Shown: piece after piece, positions 1 through 14,000 of the stretch
Position numbering within the stretch: the first letter of the stretch is position 1
Layout of the letters: each line of letters opens with the position of its first letter
From: Phylloscopus collybita
Lineage: Eukaryota > Chordata > Aves > Passeriformes > Phylloscopidae
Direction of reading: 5' to 3'
Length of the DNA: 64,000 nucleotides
NCBI GenBank assembly: GCA_027886175.1
Contig: JAJNNQ010000026.1
Location: 30,770,001-30,834,000, forward strand
Made by a program: the position numbers and the translations under genes
The notes under the pieces: generated by a model
Databases searched by the model: none
Seen by the model: the letters and a program-made list of their open reading frames with translations, nothing else
What the model was told of the DNA's origin: nothing

Positions 1-406
1 ATTTCCCAATATTTCCTATAGCGAGTTTTAAAACAAAACCATAAATTAATAAATTAAACCATAAATGAGAAAATAATATGATAAAGACTGTATTGTTTTA
101 TTTTTTTTTCTTGGAAACCATTTACACTTGTGATGTTTTAGGAAAACTCAGTGCTTTCTTGCCCTTAAAATATGCAAGTTTTTGAGTACATCTGTAATGG
201 ACTCTACAAAATCTTCATTGAACATTATATTCTGCTTTTTCCTTTAATCAAAAAAAAAATTAATTCCCCAAAGACAATATATGGCTCATTGGTAAAATCT
301 CGCTCCCTGTACCTAAGCTCAGTTATTTCATTTTGTTGTTGCTGCCTGCACTGATGATTCACCAGTGGTGTGTTCCTAATTAAATAAATCCTTCACTTGT
401 TTCCAG
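1..406 (+). other. EYS: EYS intron (3' part) upstream of exon a
   Basis: AT-rich sequence with no recognisable repeat. A pyrimidine-rich stretch ending TTTCCAG at 406 is the acceptor for the first exon. A 60-codon open frame at 172-354 has no EGF cysteine pattern and is considered chance. Confidence 0.75.
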
Positions 407-520
407 GTCATAACTGTGAGATTGAAGTGGATGAGTGTCTTAGTGACCCTTGTCACAATGGAGCTACTTGTGTTGACCACCTGAATGCCTTCAGTTGCAT
501 CTGTCAGGATGGATTTGAAG
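407..520 (+). CDS. EYS: EYS internal exon a: EGF-like domain 1 of the window (114 bp, phase 1-1)
   Basis: This exon encodes the end of one EGF-like domain and most of the next. The acceptor is TTTCCAG and the donor is G|GTATAA; both intron phases are 1, so its 114 bp are frame-neutral. It opens with G-HNC (sixth cysteine of the preceding domain) and continues with a calcium-binding type start (EVDEC), then CLSDPC, CHNGATC and SCIC, with the exon edge at the glycine between cysteines 5 and 6. CLSDPC fits the O-glucose consensus C-x-S-x-P-C, CHNGATC fits the O-fucose consensus, and the C3-C4 loop fits the Asp/Asn beta-hydroxylation consensus. The family role, from general knowledge, is a secreted photoreceptor matrix protein. 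Assignment to EYS rather than another EGF-array gene rests mainly on the later exons of the chain. Confidence 0.88.
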
Positions 521-1709
521 GTATAAAAAATTCCACTGAACAATAAGTTTGTAAACCTACTCAGTTTTACACTATTTTTTTAACATATCAGATGAGATGC
601 ATCTATTCATATATGAGTGTCATGTGAAGTCATAAACATGTCAGTTAGAAGAAGTGTATCTTGGCTAAATTACCTATTTTTTTTTCATGATAGCATGGAA
701 CTAGGTGTTTTCTGCTAACTGGTGTCTTGGCTTTGAAAATGGATCTATGGGATTCAGTGAAATTGTGCGAAATTTTCTGCAAGCTTTTTAAATATTTTGA
801 AGCTTTAATATCCTTGAACTGAGAAAAAAATCTGACTGCGTGGTAAAGGTTTTGGTTTTGGCATATTTGTACAATTTATATGAAAAATTTATATGAAAAA
901 TCGCTTTGATAAGTGGATGCATTAATAGCTGCAGCTATGCTTTTGGCTTAGATCAGGAATTGAAAGTGTATCCATTTTCTTTTTAAAGCACCATTTTTAA
1001 AACATCATGGATATTTAATCATGACAATACAAATAAGCCCATAATTCAAATGTTCCAGTGCAAAATAGTACATTTCTACCACTCATATACTCAGAAAAAT
1101 TATTGCTTGCATTTTTATTTCTTTAAATGCTTTTAACTTCCCGAATCATGCAATTGATGCAATTTTTCATTTATTCTTCAAATGATAAAGAATTTGGTTC
1201 ACTGAAAAATATTAGCAATAAAGTATTTTTATACTTGGAGTAGTTATGTGGGTTTTTTATAGTCTAGATCGGAATACATTTTCTTCTTGTCTATAACAGA
1301 TTTCTTTTTCACAGTTTTTGGGGAGTATAACTTTTGCCTTATCATGAACATAAAAAGTATTTCCTCTCATGCCCCTGTAATTATTATACTTAATATATAC
1401 TTAATGTGTACTTAATTATACTTAATGTAATTTGGTTTCTGTTCTTCTATATTTATATAGTAAGAAAATTGTCTGCTTTAAGCCTTAGTAAACTATTTGA
1501 TGACTGTACTTTCAATATTTTTGAAAAATTAATGAACAACTTAAACATTCAGAAGATGGACATGTCATAAACACCCGGATCTGAATATAAAAAGGGTGTC
1601 AAATAGATTCTGATGTGTTGAGTTATCTTCAGTTAAAATAAATGTCGGTCTTTACCAAAAGGTGCTATGGAATAACTCATTTCCCCCTTCCTTGATTCTA
1701 CATTCATAG
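521..1709 (+). other. EYS: EYS intron between exons a and b
   Basis: 1,189 bp of AT-rich intron with no identified transposon. Around 1381-1430 there is an imperfect cluster of the short unit ACTTAAT. Nothing else stands out. Confidence 0.85.
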
Positions 1710-1823
1710 GTACAACTTGTGAAGCAAATATAAATGAGTGTCAGTCTTCTCCCTGTCTTCATAATGCATCATGTGCAGACCTTATTGGTGGCTATAAATG
1801 CGTTTGTCTACCTGGTTTTACTG
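1710..1823 (+). CDS. EYS: EYS internal exon b: EGF-like domain 2 (114 bp, phase 1-1)
   Basis: This is a second 114-bp EGF exon in the same phase (1-1), with acceptor CATTCATAG and donor G|GTGAGT. It supplies the sixth cysteine of domain 1 (G-TTC) and then NINEC, CQSSPC, CLHNASC and KCVC, ending at the C5-C6 glycine (LPGFTG). The NINEC start is a calcium-binding type. CQSSPC matches the O-glucose consensus. CLHNASC carries both an N-glycosylation sequon (NAS) and the O-fucose consensus. The C5-C6 stretch, completed in the next exon, fits the EOGT O-GlcNAc consensus (C-xx-G-F-T-G-xx-C). The preceding intron is 1,189 bp. No stop codon or frameshift is seen. Confidence 0.9.
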
Positions 1824-2268
1824 GTGAGTTGATTTCATAGTAAACCTTGTTTTCCACAGCCAGGTAGTCCACAAAGCATCCATTAAGAAATTATTGACTA
1901 ATTTGCTTGTGCTTTATTGTCATTTCTCTTTACCTGCCCTGGTCTAATGTTTAATTTACGTTCCAACAAACTGGAACACTGACTGCAGCTGTAAACTACA
2001 TAGCACAAGATGAATTAGTCTGCATTTAAAAAGGCCTTCAAAGCTTGCACATATAAGGAAGACTAGTCACCATTTAGCAACTCAGAAATAAGCTGATATG
2101 TATTTCTGGTTATAAGAACAGAATGGATGCTGATATTAGCACGGTTGCTTATTTGGCTAATGCATGTTAGCTACATTCACAAGTTGCTTGAAATTTTTGT
2201 GGTGCAAATGAATTAGAAATTGGCACCTGATTTTTTAGTAAGTGTTCAAAACTTTCATCTTTTCAAAG
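1824..2268 (+). other. EYS: EYS intron between exons b and c
   Basis: 445 bp, the shortest intron in the window. No repeat or RNA gene is seen. Confidence 0.87.
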
Positions 2269-2382
2269 GTGCAAGATGTGAAACAGATATAGATGAGTGT
2301 GCTTCATTTCCCTGCAAGAATGGAGCCACCTGCATTGACCAACCTGGTAATTATTTCTGCCAATGTGTGGCTCCGTTTAAAG
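2269..2382 (+). CDS. EYS: EYS internal exon c: EGF-like domain 3 (114 bp, phase 1-1)
   Basis: This is the third 114-bp, phase 1-1 EGF exon, with acceptor TTTTCAAAG and donor G|GTAATG, after an intron of only 445 bp. The peptide begins G-ARC (C6 of domain 2) and continues DIDEC, CASFPC, CKNGATC and FCQC, ending VAPFKG. DIDEC is a canonical calcium-binding start. O-glucose (CASFPC), O-fucose (CKNGATC) and beta-hydroxylation consensus sites are present. The frame is open on both sides of the exon, but the flanking sequence has no EGF character, so the splice boundaries decide the exon. Three short symmetric exons close together suggest a recent-looking tandem exon cluster, after which intron size rises abruptly to 15.7 kb. 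Confidence 0.91.
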
Positions 2383-3539
2383 GTAATGAACACCAAGGGA
2401 GAGGGGAAAGCAAACATAACTAACTTTAGAAGGCATTTCTTTAACTTGTCTAAATGCATTTCAATCTTCCTACAACATTAATAGTCCTTCACTTTCTCCA
2501 ACAAAACTTTCAAAGTGGCCAGCCACATGTGCCTTCAGCTGCAAGTAAGGTGAAAGGAACATTGTTTATACATCTGCTAGGTGTGTTCCTTTATTAAACA
2601 AAATTGATACTTTAAGATCAGTTTGTTAACAGAATAAAAATTCTTATGTAGGTAATAGGAAGTATATACCCATTAAGCTGCCATCACAAAGATTGGTTGG
2701 CTTTCTACACAGTTTTCTCTCTAATTTTATTGGCATTCTCTACATTATTTTATCATTTTTAGAAAACAATCTATAGCAACCTTGGAATCCAGAAACTGTA
2801 TGATTATTTCTCTTGATGCTTTTAAAAGAAATATATTTAAATTGCAAAGGTTATTATGACCTTTTTCATATAAATTTTGGGGTTAAATTTAAACACTTAC
2901 TGCTAAAATAATTTATAGTAACAAATTGTGTGGTGTTCTTGAGCAAATCTATTTGAAGTGATAGTCTCAATTAAAAGCACCTATTGATTTATAAGTTAAA
3001 CACATTTTTCCTCCAGCAGTTCAATATAATGATACTTACTTAGAATTCCAGAACAATCATTAAAAGGCCATTTTCCTAGTATGTTGAGACAGCAGGACTT
3101 TTCCCCTTTAGGGAAGATGGTTGAATAAAATTTATTATTCATGAGCTCATGAACAAACACTCATGTTTGTTCGTATTTTAATTAATGGTCAAAATTTAGT
3201 TAGTCATTTTTTTTTAGTTTTAATTTGTGTTCTACTGAATAAAATCCACTACAATAACAAGTAAATGACTAACTGCAGTATCAGAATTGTCTCTATGCAG
3301 AAAGATATAGAATAATTTTCAGTACATGGTTAGAAAGTTAATCTCTTGAGTACATCTTACAAAAGGAACCACATTTCCAGCAGACTTTGATATTCATTTA
3401 GGTATTTAAGTAATTAAAAATTCAGAAAGTCAACCTTTCTGTAATCATCCTTCAAGAGACTAGCAGTGTCTCATATACTCAACGGAAAAGGTAAGCCCCT
3501 GATGGCAAGACTATAACTGAGATCCTCTGAGAACATTAT

Positions 3540-5090
3540 AGAAGGACATAGTTAATGGCCTGCTATGCCACTGAAGCAGTTACAAGTCTATGAGGCCAGA
3601 TGGGATACACCTGAGGGTACTGAGGAACTGGAAGAAGAGCTTACCAAAAACTCTCTCCATCATTTGTCATCAGTTCTGGCTAACTGGGCAGGTCACAGGT
3701 GACTGGAAATTGACCAGTGTGATGCCCACTCTCACGATGGGTTGGAAGGAAGATTCAGGGAACTACAGGCTTGTCAGCCTGGCTTTGGCATCTGGCAAGA
3801 TTTTGGACAGATTATTTTGAGGGTGATCAGATGACACATAGAGGACAGCTAGAGGATCAGGCACAGATATGTGGGTTTAGGACAGATAGGTCCTGCTTGA
3901 CCAGCCTGATCTCCTTTTGCGACCAGGTGACCCAGCCCATAGGTGGGAAGGCTGTGGATGTTGTCACTCATTTCATCAAAGCCTTCAACAGTACCTCCAA
4001 GAGCATACTCCTGGAGAAGCTGGTAATCCATGGCTAAAAACAGGTGCACTCTTCACTGGGTTAAGAACTGGCTGGATGACCAGGCTCAGTGTGGGTGAAT
4101 GGAGTCATTCATGTGATGGCTGGTCACTATTGGGGTGCCCCAGGACTCAATATTGGGTCCAGTCTTGTTTAATATCTCTGTCAATGATCTGTGTGAGGGG
4201 CCCAATGACACCTCAATCAGTTTGCAGATGACACCAAGTTGAGTGGGATTGTTGATCTGTTGGAAGTTAGGAAGGCTCTGCAGAGGGATCAGGACAGGCT
4301 GGTTTAGTGGGCCAAGGTCAGTGGTATGAGGTTCAGTAAGACAAAGTGAAGGGTCCTACATTTTGGTCACGGCAACCCTGTTCATTCCTACAGGTTGTGG
4401 GCAGAGTGACTGGAAAGCTGCCCAGCAGAAAAGAACCTGGGGTTGACGGAGTTTGAACATGAGCCAGGGTGTGCCCAGGTGGCCAAGAAGGCCAGGGGCA
4501 TCCTCGCCTGGTTCAGCAATAGTGTGGCCAGCAGGACCAGTGGTTGTCCCCCTGTACTTGGCACTGGTGAGGCCATACCTGGAGTGCTGTGTCCAGTTCT
4601 GGGCCTCTCACTGCAAGAAAGACATTGAGGGGCTGGAGCACGTGCAGATGAGGGCAACAGAGCAGGTGAAGGTTCTGGAGTGTAAGTCATATCAGGAGTA
4701 GCTAAGGGAGCTGGGGTTGCTTAGCTTGTAGAGGGGGAGGCTCAGGGGTGACCTTACCACTCTCTGCAACTTCCTGAAAGGAGATTGTATCAAGGTGGGG
4801 GTTGCCCTCTTCTCCCAGGCAGGCAGCAACAGGACATGAGGGTGTGGCCTCAAGCTGAACCAGGAAAGGTTCAAAATCAGGAAGAATTTCTTTGTTGAAA
4901 GGGTGATTAAGCATTGGAATGGGCTGTCCAGGGAAGTACAACCATTTCCATCCCAGGAGGTGTTCAAGAAAAGATTGGACATGGCACTTAGTGTTGTGGT
5001 TTAATTGACTAGGTGGTGATTAGTCACAGGTTGGACTCGGTGACCTTGGAGGTCATATAGGTCCAATATAAATGATTCTATGATTGCTTT
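3540..5090 (+). mobile_element. CR1 LINE, 5'-truncated: reverse transcriptase remnant plus 3' UTR
   Basis: The fragment encodes broken pieces of the CR1 ORF2 reverse transcriptase in shifting frames: a start resembling the fingers region (PDGIHLRVL and, 50 residues on, KEDSGNYRLVSL), then GFRTDRSCLTSL, then a degraded PQGS-type motif near 4140 (GCPRTQYWVQS), and a degenerate QFADD-like region near 4220. It ends with the typical CR1 3' tail, where ATTCTATGATT occurs at 5075-5085. Several frameshifts and stops make it non-functional. It inserted in the same orientation as EYS. The 5' boundary is uncertain by roughly 50-100 bp. Confidence 0.88.
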
Positions 5091-8000
5091 CTATGATAAG
5101 ATTTTTTTTATGCAGGCTGTCTAAAGCTGTGTGCTTCTTTATAGCTTTATTCAACACCTTTCTAGATCAAATTCTTATACAGATTTTGCCTAGATTTATA
5201 TGGGTATAAATAAAAGTAGATTTAGTTTCATATGAAAGCACTACCTCTGTCTCACACCATCTGTTTGTTTAGTGTTAAACTGCTGTAAATGTAGCCTTTA
5301 ACAGATTCACAGGAAGCCAACATAATGGTTAGTTAAACTGTTTTCAAATTGTTTTGCTATATTCAAGGTATTTTAATGGACAGCTTTGTGTGCACTAATT
5401 ACAGATTACAGAATTACTTACTTAAGAGAGTACATACATGATGTTAATGGCAAAAATTATATAGGAACACCTGTTTTAGTTTTGAGTATTTTCACAGATT
5501 TTCTTGCTTCTGATACCCTCAGTGGAAAACAAAAAATGCTGTATTACAAATGCTGCCATTTACCTGGAAAGCAATCTGAAGATGTATTTCCATAGTATAT
5601 TGCAATGATTTGATTGTTCCATCATAAAATCTGACTTGAAGGGTATGCACTATTACTAGGAACATATATCAGGAACATGTACCAGCTGATCAGGATATGT
5701 GTAGAAGGCCTCTACTATACAGAATGTGGAAATAAGGAATTCAGAGCATGATTTGGACATTCAGGTGCATTCATACAAAAGACAGCCTGTCAGATTAAGC
5801 TAGAAATTGATTCTATATATAGAAACTGGCTTACATACATTTATCTTGCTTTTGTTATTATTTCCCTGACTATTGTTATTTGCTTATTTTGACAAGGAGG
5901 CTAAGGAAGATTATGACCAGAGAGTTTTGATTTTTCCTTTTATCTTCCCCTTCATTTCCTCGCATTTTTTAAAAACAAAAAGCATATTTTTGCTTTCTTC
6001 TCATTTCAAGTCTTCTGAGAGTAAGATAACTGCTATTCATTTTTATGTGAGGCAAACTTTATAATAACCTGAATGGGTTTTTTATATTTTAAAAACTTTT
6101 ATGCTGGTTGTATATAAATATAAAAAATCATCAGAAATTTATTAAAGTATTACTGCATACTCATAATTTCTTGTATTATTCTTGGGAGGAACAGTGTGTT
6201 TCTTTGTTTGGGTCTTTTAAAGCACAGATTTGTCTACTTAGAAAAAAATGTTTTAACTCATTCCATTTGCTTGCATAGAATAATGGAAGACATCAAAGGC
6301 TTTTAAGAAAAAATATGCTTGGGCAACAATATATATCTAGATTTTTCTTCAAATGTCTCTAGTCCAGGTTGTGAAAATTAACTCTACATGTCTGATATGT
6401 GAATTAAGTTTGACTTCTCCGGTGGGTACCACCTATTTTTTAGAAAATTTAATTTTCATAAAGTGATTAGAGAGCACTGAGGAATTATATCTTCTGATGC
6501 TGCTGGTGTAACCCTAACAAAACTAAGGCATTCCTCTCAATTAGTGTTTCCCTGAGAGTGGATTTCCTCCCATGTAATGTAGATCTATAGATCTATAAAA
6601 AATTATGGTAGATTTATAAATGTAGATTTATAATATAGGTTTATAAAAAGATCATGGTCTTTTTATAAATTCTAGTATTTCATTGGAAGTTTTGCCACTG
6701 AAATTACTATATTTGACTTTCCAAATGTTCAGACAGCTTTAGGGTACTAGCAGTCCACCTATGTATAATTCAAGAGAAAACTGAATGAACCTATAAGACT
6801 TTCAGATATGAAATAACATCCTTTTCAAAACATCTAATAATGTTCTAATTACTAAATATGATAGCTGAAGTATTTTCTTCCTATTTCAGTCAAGTTCCTT
6901 GTCCTTGTGGAGTTGAAAATTGATTTTCTGTTTTCCAAAATTATTGAGTTTTACTTGTAGTCCCGATATGGTACAAAATAATGAAATTCAAAGTCCCTGT
7001 GCTTTTATATCATAAATCTGTTGACCTTGATTTGGAGAAGCTCAAGATTTGATTAACAGAAGAAAATCTATACTGTATTATATTATTAATCTGGTTAGAG
7101 AAAGAGATTCCTGTGTAAACCCAGAGAAATACTAGAAGCTACTGAGCCCCACTGAGCATGGTGACTAAGGTTAAACAGAAAAAAAAATATAGCACATAGG
7201 TCTGTATAATATACTTTTGCCATTTATAATAGTTGTCTATGCCAGAAGTTCTGTATGTGTTTTTGAGCGTGTTCTAATTAATCAAACATGACAATCCACG
7301 TATAAAACTCCAGTTCTCTGTTTCTGTTGACTTTCAGCAGTGTTCTGCCACTAACCTGTGTAGTACAAGTTATTATCACACCTCATGATTTGAAGCTGAA
7401 ATGGCAGTGCTGCCACTTGCATACACTGCAGTGTGATGTTCTTTACTTATAGAACTTAATATGTCTGGTACAGTTGCTTCTGCTTGGTTGTAATATATTA
7501 GTACCTGCAAATATGCATTTTAGAAATGTCTCCACTGTTTTTTATCATAAGTGAGGTACAGCAGTGAAAGTCATGCATCTCGGACATTTTCGTATCAGTG
7601 GACATTTTGAAGTTCTTCAGAAACAGAGAAGAGAGAAGCTGTTGCATTCACTGCTGACAAAGCAACTGGAACTGGGAGAAGGAAAAAAGATAAACTTGAT
7701 TTGGATGCAAGACAAAATATTTTAATATTCTTAATATTATTTAAGATTTTGATCCATTAACTGGCTGGGAAGTTATTTTAGTAAGTTTTCTATTATGATA
7801 TTTATTCTAAAATTGAAGCCTTTCTATAACAGAATCACAGTTATTACAGAATTGATGTTAAGTCCTTGGGCAGAGAGCAGGAATGAGAAACTTGGTGAGG
7901 CTGTATCTCATTTAGGGGTCCTAACAACTTCTCAGAAGGTAGGATTAAAGATCCCATGACTCTGTCAGAAAATACTGAGTTGTCCCATTAAAACTTCAAA

Positions 8001-11000
8001 CCTATTTAAAAGAACTGCAATTAGTAAAGGTTTTAGCTTTATCTATATTTATATCCATGCTGATTTTATTGGTGGTTTTAGTGTTTTGTAAGAAAATTGA
8101 GATAAATTCAAATAATAACTGTTGAGTTCATAGTAATTTATTAAATCTTACTGTTCAGAGCTTTGAAATGCCAACATATTTTAAGCCACATCAATGAAGT
8201 TACTCACAACTATTAGACAGCAATCCTTGCTGAGAATGTAGCAGAGCGAGTTTGTCCCTGTATCAGGGAAGCTGCTTTTCAGCATTCTTAGCATGCAGAA
8301 GGTGAATGATCTCACTACAGTGTCTAGACCAGCTCATTTTTACAGAAGATCAAGTAAGACTTAAAAGGCTGCTTTTTTCTTCTTCTTTTCTTCTTAGTTA
8401 TTGATAACTAAGAACAGATCTTGCACTCCCACACCAGAACTGCGATTTTTCCCCATTTTCTACGCTTGTATTTAAGGCAAAGGTGAAACGAACTAACATT
8501 CCTGTGACATATTGACTGAGCCGGTAATCTGCTGGTCCCAAAGAAAGCTCAGGAAGGAAGAAAGCATTAAAATTCTAGTTTCAATCAGAGACTGTATATT
8601 GGATATGTGATAATGCTATGAGAGTTGGCATGATTTTTTTACCTTAAAAAAGAAAAAGAAAAACCACAAGTTGTTTAGTAACTTGTTTTTAATAAATGGA
8701 GCAAAGGTTTTTATCGTTTGATCCAAATTATTTACATGACTCATTTCAAAAAATGCACTCTATGTATTTTGTCTAGATGTTGTTAATAGGTATGACCTTT
8801 TGAATCAAATATATGCAATTATAGAGGAAAATTGAAATTCAGTTCTGAGGAAATGTCTACTTATTTCTTGCAGCCTTAATGACACATGTCTCCAAATGTG
8901 TTCCAATTAAGATCAAAGCAAAAATGGTAATTGACCATCAAACATGTTGCAAAAGAAAGTAAACAAGTAAGAAAGGCAACTCAGCAGAAAAAAATGCTTA
9001 AGTCTATCAAAACCAAGAGTAATAATGGAGTTTTCATCACAGGACACTCTATTATGGGAACAGCTAATTACAAACCAGATAATAAGTAAGAAATGCAAGT
9101 GTTCATGGAGGCAAAAAGCTGGAGTGGAGATAATGGAGCAATTACTTTTCCTCTGCTCATAGGCCAAACCTCATTCTTTCCTGTGCCAAACCCCATCTAT
9201 GCAAACAGGCAGGTTTGCAACACCTCTGGCTCTCTCTAGCATATCTCTGTGTTAGACCGCAAACCACTATATTGTGTTCAACATCAGGTTTTATTTTGGC
9301 TTGCCTCTCTCTTGACACTTAAAAGCCGAATAAAATTTTATTTAGGGGAAAAATGAAATTGATGCATAAATAAATGAAGGGCCCTCTGTATCACATAGGA
9401 GCTTTCTGAGGGAAGAGAAGCAGAGTGGCCATGTTTGGGTTATATTACCTAGAAAGCAGACATTGCATCTGAACAATAAAGGATATGTAATGCCTAAATG
9501 GAAATAAGTATGAGCTGGGATTTGCTGTTGGCTCATATATGAAGTCACTGCAGGACTTTGGAATGCTTTTCTGGTATTTCTGTTGGGTTTTGCATTGCTC
9601 CTAAAAGCTGCCATCTAGATGAATAAACTCAGCTGCCTCTGTGTCCAAAATGAAACAATTTAGAGAGAGAGCCTTTTTCCTAGCCATTTCTAGTGGCTGT
9701 TTAGGTGCTTTTGGGTATATCAGATATCCACAAGGGTCTGGCAGATATGCCAAGGTCTGTAGGAGAGCTGTGGCCTTTCAGAACAGCACCGAGAACACAA
9801 AGGCATCTGTAAAATCTGTGTTGCTTAACTCTGACCATACAAATTCAGTGAGGTAAGTGCTGCAGTTTCAACTCTGCTTTTAGTTTGCACCTTGGGACAC
9901 ATCTTGATCTACAAGAAAAATTGTCTAAGCCTTTACAGCCATGAGTAATCTGGGAATACTTTGTGTGTAAATCCAGTCACCCATAGCCAATACGGGGTTT
10001 GAATTTCATCAGTCATTCTGTGAGAATGGTGTACAAGATCCTCTGTTCAGGAAGTAGGTTTAAGTTATGGAGATGATACAAATTCTATTCATTGCAAATG
10101 GAATTCTGGCCCTCAGTTTTCCAGAAAGTATGTGCAAACTACTGTTTTTAAAGACTTAAAACATGGTTACCTTTTCCAGGGCTGCCCTGCAAATTATGAA
10201 GGCATTGCTGCTGCTCAAAGAAAAGTTTACCAAATTTCAGAGGAGTTTTCTGACTACTGGTGAAAATGTTTTTAGCTTTATTTTTCTACATAGTGAGCCT
10301 ATTTATGGCATAATGTCATCTGTATCTGTCAATACAAAAAATAAAAGTAATAAATTTATAATCTTGGTATCAAAGGCTATAAATAATATTTGTCTAATCA
10401 CTCAATTTTTAAGAAAATACAAGTGTGATCTTGGAACACAGAAGAGTTTGAGAACTAAAGGTAGCCATATTGCAACTCAAACTGACACCCACAAATCTTA
10501 GGCCATAAGGAAAACCTAAATTTGATACAAGTTTTCTGTACGTTTTCCACACGTGCTATTAATTTCAGTTGAATGCTGATGTAGATGAAGAATGAAAAGA
10601 AAAGCATTCTCATATATTTCAGTACAAAATAATGTTTTGTTAATTGTTTTCCAAAGTGAAATTCTTCTTTTGGTTTCTGAAGAGTGAAGCATGTTTTTAT
10701 GTGAACTGTGAAATTCACAGATGTGTATACAGATATATCTTCATTGTTTATACCTTATAAACTTGTGTATTTTGAAGAAAAAAAATGCACCTAAATAATA
10801 TATTCAACTTCTGCTTTTTTCTATTTTTACAGAAATTTATACAGGTATGGAGAAATAATATATATATATATATCTGTGTGATTTTCAGTTTAAAGTTTGT
10901 GATGTGGTCTTTCTCATACTCTATTTTAGTAGTATTGCATGATCTGCATTAAAATATTTAATTAAGGAAATATATTTTTACTTGAAAATGCTAAGTATTC

Positions 11001-14000
11001 TTTTTCAGCTATCCTTCTTTAAAAAAAACAAAACAAAACCAAGTATAAGATCATCAATTAGTATGGATTTCAGAGAAAATGTCTTTCCACTGTTTATACA
11101 CAGAATTTCAAAGCAATACCCTTAATGGAAAGTAGAATTTGGATTCCAAAGGAAAAAATGGTTTTGCTATAAATTTGAAGTGCAAGAAGACACTTGTTAT
11201 GGTTTTAAACTATTATTATAATACTCAGCTTAATTCAAGTAATAGGAAAATATGCATGCTTCAGTTGTTTTTCTATTTCCTACCCACTTCTAGGGTACTT
11301 TTTTTTCTTTTTTTTTTTTAATGTACTTACTTTTACTAGTCTTTAATCATCTCATTGCAGAGATATTTTCTTTTCTTGTGTCCCATAGAAGATCAAGATA
11401 AGCAGGTCGTTTTTAAAATAATAGCAAGCTTAGAGGTAAAACTAAGCTTCTCAAAGTTTTGAACTTTTAATGGAGACAATTTTATATTTAGTATTAAGAC
11501 ATTTAATACCTACAGTTGCAAGGAACTCAGATTTTAGGTATCTGACTTCTTGCTCATTTGTGTTCCTGGGATTTTATGGTGAGTCTATGAAAGCCTTTGA
11601 GAGTAAGAGCTACTGAGCCGTGTAAAGGTGATGAAAACAAAACCACTTATTTCTCTGAAGTGCTCAAATAACTTGAATTCAAATTGTTGTATCTGCTCAT
11701 TTCAAAAGGATAATCTTGGGAAAAACATTAAGTTGCATATAGAATGGGGGCAGGGATTAGAGAGTGGGGAGGCATGACTTTACATAGCTTTATAGTGCCT
11801 TTGTATGCTGGGTTTTCTACCAGAACTAAATATGTTTTATTTTTATTGTAAAGAGTTCAATGTATCTAGTCTATCTTTCAAAAGAGTAGTGATTAATTTC
11901 AATATTAGAAGTGTCTTTCATCTCTGTTGTTAAAAGGTAACTTAAAAAAGACTGAAAAAAAGCAGTTGCAGTGATGTTATGATCACAAAATCACAGTGCT
12001 GATGCTGCTACCTGCTTGCTAGTTCTTAAAAGTTTCTTGTCCTCATGAATGAATATTTAACACCATTACCAGACTACTTATTATAATTTAGGAAATTGCC
12101 ATCCAAATGACACACTTGTTTTTCTGGTAGATATTTTATTTTCACGATATTGTCATAATTGTACCATCAGTCTGAAATGAGATGTATTTTTCAGGCCATA
12201 GTTTTACAGAAAAATGCTGATTTTGAAAACTGTTGTCAGATTTCATTCCTTAAAATGTTAGTAGCAAATCTTTTATTTATTAGATGATTTTCCTAAAGAA
12301 TAACAACGTTGATGCGATGTCACTTCTGATTATAGAAGACTTCAGTACTACACATCCAAACATAACTGTGCACATTTATGCTAAGCAAATAAAACAAACA
12401 AATATCAATAGTTTCATATAAAGAAATAGAAATTTATAACAGGCAATTTATTTTCTATATCATTTTTATAAATTAGGTTTTTGGCTTTTAGTAGTAGCCT
12501 TAAAAGGACAGTCTTTTTCAGCAAAATAAAATCTATTTTCAGTGTTCACTTATGGTATTTAGGAATTTTACCCTAGAACTATTACAAGCAAATACAGTAG
12601 AAAAGGAAACTCATTAATATCAGCAGAATGAAATTTCTAAATATGCAATATGCTTCTCACTTCTAAACAACAAAAAGAGTATTTTCCAAATAAATTATTT
12701 TTTTATATGTAGTATGCTAATAGAGAAGCATACTATATGCCATTAGTATATGCTTATATGTAGATAAAGACATATAATAATTAATGCAGTACATTGTGTA
12801 ACAGTAAAGGAAATTGTCCTTCAGACGTCTGTTTAATTTAATCATTTGTGCATATTCTTCTGAGGTTTGTTCAAGTTTATTTTAATACAGAGACCTTTAG
12901 TTGCCCATTAAAGACAATCTAATATTGCAATCACTAAAATGTAGCTAAGAATTAAACAAGCAAAACAGTTAAACCTGTCTAAAAGAAATAAGCACAGTTG
13001 AAAAGATGAGCTGAAGTTATTAATTAAGTAATTAATTAATTTCTGTGATGGATTCTTTCACATTTCATATGTTGGACATTCTCTTTTTTGTCATTTAACT
13101 GTTAAGTGAACATTACCCTTTTACTCCAAATTTAAAAATTATGATATGTCAGTGAGAGAAGACAGTTTATAAACAGTTTTCCTGGCACAGCATTCCTTTC
13201 TCTTAACAATCTTGCTGTTTCAGAAACTTTTTAGATCAAGTGAGAAGTTTCAGGTTTAGCACAAAATAGATGTATTGAAATCAATCAGCTAGAGCAAAAT
13301 ATTTGTAGAAAAATATTTGTACAGAAATTCTTTAATATTTAGAAGAGAAAATCCTGAAAACATAAAAACCATTTTCTGATTAAGCTATTTTTCTTTAAAA
13401 AAAACCAACCTATTACCTGTTTGTTGTTTGATTTATCTATAATCATAAATCTTTTTTTACAGCTTTTTAAAAAAATGCTGATTTGAGAGCAACAGCAGCA
13501 AGTAAACTTGTTTAGCAAGTATGCAACTACCTCTGCTTACTCCTATCCAACCTACTCCTATCCAAACTTAATCTTTGTGTGAATATGTATTTAAAAAAAA
13601 AAATCCACATTAACTAATCCAATTTTATTTTCTTGTTTTCTGGCTTCTTGTATTGATTATAATTAATAATTAATTACTTAACAGAAATTTATTAAGATGA
13701 TATCAGCAGTTGGGGATTCTCTGAGTAAGTCTTTTTACTTATTAATTCTCAACACTGATAGTTAAAAATTAATTGATTCAGGGAAAAGGACTGAGTGGGA
13801 TAGACAGAATCTTATTATTTTATTAACTTTTGTTTTACCAATCTTCCAGTTAGAATAGGAGTGAAACCTTTGCCATTTCTGACAGTAGCAGAGGAAAAAA
13901 TTTTTCATGGAATGAAAAATTACGTACATGAAAGCTGGGTGGGAGAAAAAAGACATTGACTATCTAATTAAAGATTGTACAATATTTTTTGAAATAAAGG

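Noticed and set aside
2220..2423. A short intronless secreted EGF peptide from the 67-codon frame
   Set aside because: The EGF part is exactly bounded by splice sites in phase with the neighbouring exons; flanking codons are intron.
10857..10872. (TA)n run as a notable element
   Set aside because: Only about eight units; ordinary for AT-rich intron.
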